From Deltaproteobacteria bacterium (GTDB taxonomy: Bacteria; Myxococcota_A; UBA9042; DTJE01): a DNA stretch of 8,790 bases. Shown here piece after piece: positions 7,016 through 8,790 of the stretch. The translations under genes were made by a program, and so were the position numbers. The DNA lies in NCBI GenBank assembly GCA_016784945.1, contig JADHTP010000121.1:1-8790 (forward strand), given 5' to 3'. How positions within the stretch are numbered: position 1 is the stretch's first letter; every line of letters begins with the position of its first letter. The notes under the pieces are model-generated. The model saw nothing but the letters and a program-made list of their open reading frames with translations, was not told where the DNA came from and searched no databases.

Positions 7016-7523
7016 CTATCGTGAGTGGGCCTCGACCAGGGAATCAAGGACCTGGTCGATGATGTGGATCATCTGCTTTGGTGACATGCGACCGGGTTTT
7101 TAAGTAAGTAACGCGCCCAGGGATCGACCCTTGAGCAGTTCCATGGCAATGTAGACCATGCCTTCGCTGATCTGTCCGAAGTCAAATACAGTGACAGCGC
7201 GTGGGTTTGACAGCTTGCTGGTGACCTTGGCTTCTCTAAGGAACCGCCTTGCTGCTGCGTGGTCAGATGACATGTCGCGCCGGATCAGTTTGACCGCAAT
7301 ATCCCGGTCCATTGGATGCTGGTGCGCCCTGTAGACTGCGCCCATCCCGCCAACGCCAAGCATGGCCTTGATCAAGCACGGCCTTGATAGTGAACCGGTC
7401 GTCAACGACCTGTCCTATCAGGTCATCTTCCTGTTCTGCGAGTTGGGTGGGGGTCCCGTCATCCGGACACTTGGTCACGTCGACGTCGTAGTTCTTTCCA
7501 CATTCTGGGCACGAACGGATCAC
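7016..7523 (-). pseudogene. Decayed zinc-ribbon Ser/Thr protein kinase (N-terminal fragment)
   Basis: A remnant of a bacterial Hanks-type Ser/Thr kinase. A GTG at 7523, 3 bases after the FHA gene stop, opens a frame with an N-terminal zinc-ribbon-like knuckle (CPECGKNYDVDVTKCPDDG) and VVDDRFTIKA, the usual lead-in to the kinase fold. There a 16-bp tandem duplication (7357-7388) shifts the frame. Removing one copy restores continuous reading into GVGGMGAVYRAH (glycine loop), DIAVKLI (ATP-binding lysine), FLREAKVTSKLSNP (helix C glutamate) and VYIAMELLKGRSLGALL. A TAA at 7100-7102 then interrupts, perhaps a former GAA. Kinase similarity resumes in the same frame (MSPKQMIHIIDQVLDSLVEAHS) to a TAG at 7016. 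The HRD catalytic loop, DFG motif and whole C-lobe are absent. The 115 bases between this end and the hairpin show nothing recognisable. Short peptides could still be made, but not an active kinase. Confidence 0.88.
7357..7388. repeat. 16-bp tandem duplication that frameshifts the kinase gene
   Basis: CAAGCATGGCCTTGAT (7357-7372) is followed at once by CAAGCACGGCCTTGAT (7373-7388), identical but for one base. Sixteen is not a multiple of three. Deleting either copy on the minus strand rejoins DDRFTIKA to the glycine loop with no loss of kinase residues. This makes the duplication, not a base deletion, the likely cause of the frameshift. The mismatch suggests the event is not very recent. Confidence 0.9.
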
Positions 7524-7526
7524 CGG

Positions 7527-8363
7527 TTACTCTGTGATGAAACGGAAACGGTTGCGCCCCAACTCGATGACGTCTCCGTCCCTGAGAGGGGCTGTCCTGG
7601 TCTTTGTTCCGTTTACCTTCATCGCTGGGAACAGCAGTTCGTTCTTGATCACATATTGCTTTCCTTCCCACACGACGCGGGCGCCGTCACCCCAGGAAAA
7701 TCCGAAAAGCATGAATGTCGCACCCGGCTTGCGGCCCACTACCACTGCCTCGGATTCACTGAGATTCTTGCGAACAGTGCCTTCCGTGCGTCCATCGATC
7801 CGTTCGAACCGGCTGCGACGAGCGTTCTTCAGCTTGTTCAGTGATGCCTTGACCATGTCAGAATCCACTGCAAATGTGGCTCCTTCCTGGAAATCCTGCA
7901 TTGCTGTTTCGGCGCTATATCGTTCCAATGCCTTGAGATCCACGCCACCACACACCATGCACCGTTTTTCACGGTTCAGCGAACTCAGCATGCCGGACCA
8001 GTCACAGTTCATGCACTGGTACTTTCCGAAAATGGACTTGCCACCCATGTAATTGTCGGCCTTGAACTCGTTTTCAACGAACACCAGCAGAAATTCCGTG
8101 CCGATCAGGATTTCAGTGCCTTCCGTGACCTGTGCCGATTCCTTGATGACCGCTCCATTGACAACGATCGGGTTTGTTTCCGACAGGCATCTTACGCCCC
8201 AACGTCCGGAGTCATCGGTCGAGAACACTGCGTGCTGGTGGGACGCGGAAGCGGCCGGCAGAATAAGATCGCACTGGACGTCACGACCCGCCACGATCTC
8301 GGGCTGGTTGATAGTTGCCTTCTGAGCCGGCCGACCCATGGCATGAATCACGAATGTCGGCAT
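7527..8363 (-). CDS. FHA-domain protein with central zinc ribbon and second FHA-like domain
   Basis: A 278-residue cytoplasmic protein that probably reads phosphothreonine signals. AAGGGGGA a few bases upstream of the ATG at 8363 is a good ribosome site. Residues 1-96 are a forkhead-associated domain: G26-R27, then S41-x2-H44 and N69-G70 are the usual phosphopeptide-binding landmarks. Residues 117-138 (C117-x2-C120 and C135-x2-C138) form a rubredoxin-like zinc ribbon. Residues 145-205 are a charged helical linker. Residues 206-276 look like a second, degenerate FHA domain: VVVGRKPGA, then VIKNELLFPAMKVNGT and LRDGDVIELGRNRFRF; the S-x2-H pair is not evident. The gene is followed after 3 bases by the broken kinase gene, so the pair was an operon in which the kinase may have phosphorylated partners bound by this protein. 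The FHA gene itself looks intact although its partner is lost. The FHA call is strong; the second domain is moderate. Confidence 0.9.
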   Translation of the reverse strand: MPTFVIHAMGRPAQKATINQPEIVAGRDVQCDLILPAASASHQHAVFSTDDSGRWGVRCLSETNPIVVNGAVIKESAQVTEGTEILIGTEFLLVFVENEFKADNYMGGKSIFGKYQCMNCDWSGMLSSLNREKRCMVCGGVDLKALERYSAETAMQDFQEGATFAVDSDMVKASLNKLKNARRSRFERIDGRTEGTVRKNLSESEAVVVGRKPGATFMLFGFSWGDGARVVWEGKQYVIKNELLFPAMKVNGTKTRTAPLRDGDVIELGRNRFRFITE

Positions 8364-8387
8364 CGCTTCCCCCTTTCGGGCCCCTCG

Positions 8388-8419
8388 AATCGGTTATTCA
8401 CTGGGCGCCAATCGTATTC
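8388..8419. repeat. Right copy of a degenerate ~32-bp direct repeat
   Basis: AATCGGTTATTCACTGG (8388-8404) resembles AATAGGTTATTCATTGG at 765-781, in the same orientation, with looser similarity on to 8419. This copy overlaps the -10 box of the predicted FHA promoter but runs on the opposite strand. The two copies bracket the region from the lipoprotein gene to the FHA gene. Confidence 0.35.
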
Positions 8420-8439
8420 CATCCGCCATTGGAGGTCAA
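8411..8439 (-). promoter_or_regulatory. Predicted sigma-70 promoter of the FHA-kinase unit
   Basis: On the minus strand TTGACC (8439 down to 8434; 5 of 6 to TTGACA) is separated by exactly 17 bases from TACGAT (8416 down to 8411; 4 of 6 to TATAAT). Transcription would begin near 8404, leaving a leader of about 40 bases before the ATG at 8363 that includes the purine-rich ribosome site. No operator is recognised. Confidence 0.5.
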
Positions 8440-8607
8440 TTCGAGGCATCTTCCCCAAATTCACCGCCTGCTGCGCGATTCGACGACGGCTACGGCACTT
8501 TGGGCCCTCCTGACATCTTCGTGGGTTTGACCCTCCCTGCGAGAGCAGGTTTGCGGTTGTTCGGGCAGGGGTCATGCTTTACGTCCGGAGGAGCGGAGGA
8601 CAGCGTG
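8440..8607. other. Non-coding stretch with a GNRA hairpin
   Basis: This is the space between the FHA promoter and the repeat block ahead of the transposase. The one clear structure is CCTGC-GAGA-GCAGG (8536-8549), a 5-bp perfect stem closed by a GNRA-type tetraloop. It could belong to a REP-like element mobilised by the neighbouring transposase, but only one copy is seen in the window. Short open frames on the minus strand here have no ribosome site or recognisable similarity. Confidence 0.4.
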
Positions 8608-8678
8608 AGGAGCAACCCAACCCAGGTTAATTTTTGTGAGGAGCAACCCAGGAGCAACCCAACCCAGGTTAATTTTTG
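8608..8678. repeat. 29-bp perfect repeat with nested 12-bp units
   Basis: Positions 8608-8636 and 8650-8678 are identical over 29 bases; each begins AGGAGCAACCCAACCC and ends GGTTAATTTTTG. The 13 bases between them contain most of another AGGAGCAACCCA, so this 12-mer occurs three times (8608, 8639, 8650). Each long copy contains the small palindrome AACC-CA-GGTT. The block lies 40 bases before the transposase start and may be the element's left end or a substrate repeat. Confidence 0.9.
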
Positions 8679-8717
8679 GCGAAACGGTTGGGGCCCATTC
8701 CCGATAGTTATCATGAG

Positions 8718-8790
8718 ATGTCAGCGCCCCGGCAGATACTACCCGGCTCCACCTACCTGGTCTCCCGCAGGACCACCCAGCTCATGTTCC
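8718..8790 (+). CDS. REP-associated (IS200-like) tyrosine transposase, 3' truncated by window edge
   Basis: The first 24 codons read MSAPRQILPGSTYLVSRRTT then QLMF. This is the characteristic N-terminus of the RAYT/Y1_Tnp group of HUH transposases (PRQ-I-PG-TYLV-RR), single-strand nucleases that act on hairpin repeats; the catalytic HUH pair and tyrosine lie further downstream, outside the window. The start chosen is the ATG at 8718; the ATG at 8713 is in another frame. No convincing ribosome site is seen. The 29-bp repeats and GNRA hairpin lie just upstream. Whether the gene is intact cannot be judged from so short a piece. Confidence 0.75.
   Translation, partial: MSAPRQILPGSTYLVSRRTTQLMF

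Noticed and set aside
6903..7103. 66-codon plus-strand frame after the hairpin
   Set aside because: It is largely antisense to the kinase relic, has no ribosome site, and its composition does not resemble a protein.
8608..8678. The 29-bp repeats as a CRISPR array
   Set aside because: There are only two full copies, the 13-base spacer is itself repeat-derived, and no cas gene is present.
8490..8714. Minus-strand 74-codon frame with QKLTWVGLLL occurring twice
   Set aside because: The protein repeat merely translates the 29-bp DNA repeat; there is no ribosome site and no coding character.

Overview
The window looks like a chromosomal segment from a GC-rich, Gram-negative bacterium of the Myxococcota/Bradymonadota kind (the old 'deltaproteobacteria'). 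The evidence is an Mla lipid-transport permease, a very large Asp/Cys-rich surface lipoprotein with MopE-like, TIG and lamin-tail modules, a zinc-ribbon Ser/Thr kinase beside an FHA protein, and an eCIS-type DUF4157 protein. The assignment is by gene style only; no rRNA or marker gene is present.

Layout. Positions 1-642 (+) hold the 3' part of an mlaE permease gene. Positions 811-4095 (+) hold a 1094-residue predicted lipoprotein, GC-rich and well preserved. Positions 4096-4826 are non-coding or decayed: a stem of CGATAGT-type microrepeats, about 450 bases with nothing recognisable, then a broken reverse-transcriptase fragment with YVDD and a damaged GNLTSQFF-type motif. Positions 4827-6398 (+) encode a DUF4157/eCIS-core protein with an HELTH zinc motif and a C-terminal half I cannot assign. 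It overlaps by ATGA a small six-cysteine lipoprotein gene (6395-6874, +), so the two form a tightly coupled pair. A hairpin at 6881-6900 separates this pair from a convergent minus-strand unit. That unit is an intact FHA/zinc-ribbon/FHA-like protein (7527-8363) followed after 3 bases by a decayed Ser/Thr kinase (7016-7523). A 16-bp tandem duplication at the kinase glycine loop and an in-frame stop break it, and the catalytic lobe is gone. The right end (8364-8790) holds a promoter for the FHA gene, a GNRA hairpin, a 29-bp perfect repeat, and the first 24 codons of a REP-associated (IS200-like, Y1) tyrosine transposase that runs off the window.

How it fits together. The left third looks like stable envelope genes. 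From about 4100 onward the sequence is visibly less GC-rich, contains two decayed genes and ends in a transposase, which is the look of an accessory region with turnover. The most interesting unit is the DUF4157 protein with its coupled lipoprotein. It has the layout of an injection-system cargo or secreted toxin with a dedicated envelope partner, but no injection-system structural gene lies in the window and no toxin fold is recognised, so this role is inferred.
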